From the NCBI GenBank assembly GCA_937924465.1, contig CALDSP010000088.1, positions 1-6,802 on the forward strand: a stretch of DNA of 6,802 bases. Direction: 5' to 3'. Both the position numbers and the translations under genes were made by a program. Below the pieces are notes generated by a model. It was given only the letters and a program-made list of their open reading frames with translations, was not told where the DNA came from and searched no databases. The DNA is from an uncultured Leptospiraceae bacterium (GTDB lineage Bacteria; Spirochaetota; Leptospiria; Leptospirales; Leptospiraceae). Shown here one piece after another: positions 6,269 through 6,802 of this stretch; the first letter of the stretch is position 1, and each line of letters begins with the position of its first letter.

Positions 6269-6802
6269 TTACTTCACCTTCCATAATTTTATTTTTCCAG
6301 ATTCTACCGCTTGGTTCAGTGCTTCAATGAGTGCTTTTTGAGATTCCTCAATTTCAGCAAGAGAAACAGGTCCCATTGAATCCATTTCCAGTTGGATTTG
6401 TTTTCCAATCCATGGTTCACAACGCTCTAGGATTTTATCTTTGGTTTCTGTTTCTATTCCTTTAAAGGCACAGGCCAAAATAATTGGATGAAATTGAGAT
6501 AAAAATTTAGTTAGAGAAGTTCTTCCAATATGCAAGAGATCATTCAATGTGTAGAAATGTTCTGTAACTGTTTCGGCAAATTGAGGGTTTTTTTCTTTTA
6601 AGCTAGAGAGTAATTTCAAAGAAATATTTGGGCTAATGCGAGATAAAATTTCTGCCACTGTTTTCCCACTGCGATTTTTGACTTTAGAAACAATTAATTT
6701 TGATTCGATTAAATCATATTTAAAAGCAAGAAAACTTTCTAGTTCTGTTCGAATTTTTTCAGAGTAAAAATCAATTTTTTGAATTTCATCAATAATTTGT
6801 TC
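6269..6802 (-). CDS. fliG: FliG, flagellar rotor/switch protein (partial, C-terminal 177 residues, divergent)
   Basis: The frame is open to the right edge, so the N-terminus lies outside; an internal GTG at 6658 is not the start. The visible part covers the end of the middle domain and the C-terminal domain of FliG, which couples the MS-ring and switch to the MotA-type stator. It aligns without gaps, by eye, to the C-terminal domain of canonical FliG: DLLHIGRTSLTKFL, AFKG, MDSMGPVSLAEIEESQKAL and a GKIKLW end match the DIV..DDRSIQ..L, ALKG, GPVRL..VE..Q and GE..I blocks. However, the charged motor residues are only partly kept. Using E. coli numbering, K264 is present and D289 is Glu, but R281 is Trp, D288 is Leu and R297 is Ser. 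The DDRS motif is replaced by GRTS and the double-glycine linker region is altered. Position before fliH supports the name; whether it is the main torque FliG is unsure. Confidence 0.85.
   Translation of the reverse strand, partial: EQIIDEIQKIDFYSEKIRTELESFLAFKYDLIESKLIVSKVKNRSGKTVAEILSRISPNISLKLLSSLKEKNPQFAETVTEHFYTLNDLLHIGRTSLTKFLSQFHPIILACAFKGIETETKDKILERCEPWIGKQIQLEMDSMGPVSLAEIEESQKALIEALNQAVESGKIKLWKVK

Noticed and set aside
6269..6658. A separate 129-codon gene starting at the GTG at 6658
   Set aside because: The frame continues without a stop to the window edge and the upstream residues fit the FliG middle domain, so this is the tail of a truncated fliG, not a stand-alone gene.

Overview
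This window looks like part of a flagellar assembly operon from an AT-rich spirochete. The gene order fliG-fliH-fliI-fliJ-flbB, with a membrane-anchored FlbB (a spirochete flagellar collar protein), is what points to a spirochete. The low G+C (roughly one third by eye) would suit a Leptospira-like organism, but I cannot assign a genus from the sequence alone.

All supported genes are on the minus strand, so transcription runs from high to low coordinates. From the right edge the order is: the C-terminal half of fliG (cut by the window edge), fliH, fliI, fliJ, a 53-codon unnamed ORF, flbB, a gene for a glycosyltransferase-like protein, and a yejB-like ABC transporter permease. Junctions are very tight: the fliG stop abuts the fliH start, fliH/fliI are 1 base apart, fliI/fliJ 9, fliJ/small ORF overlap by 14, small ORF/flbB are 11 apart, flbB/glycosyltransferase about 14 apart (or overlapping by 4 with the alternative start), and glycosyltransferase/yejB overlap as ATGA. 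No promoter or terminator is evident inside. One polycistronic message is the simplest reading.

Functionally, FliG is the rotor/switch protein, FliH-FliI-FliJ form the cytoplasmic ATPase complex of the flagellar type III export machine, and FlbB is a periplasmic collar/stator-support protein with one membrane anchor, a coiled coil and a MotE/MgtE-N-like end. The two distal genes are not flagellar by family: one resembles GT28/MGDG-synthase/MurG-type enzymes, the other is an oligopeptide permease subunit. Their translational coupling to each other and close spacing to flbB is the oddest aspect of the layout.

Positions 1-161 hold no convincing gene. This is AT-rich spacer with at most the beginning of another minus-strand reading frame at the left edge.

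The points most worth a second look are: the operon-encoded FliG lacks several of the charged motor residues of canonical FliG; a small conserved-looking coiled-coil ORF fills the fliJ-flbB gap; and an envelope-type gene pair is attached to the flagellar operon. I see no CRISPR, RNA gene, insertion sequence or clearly novel multi-gene system.
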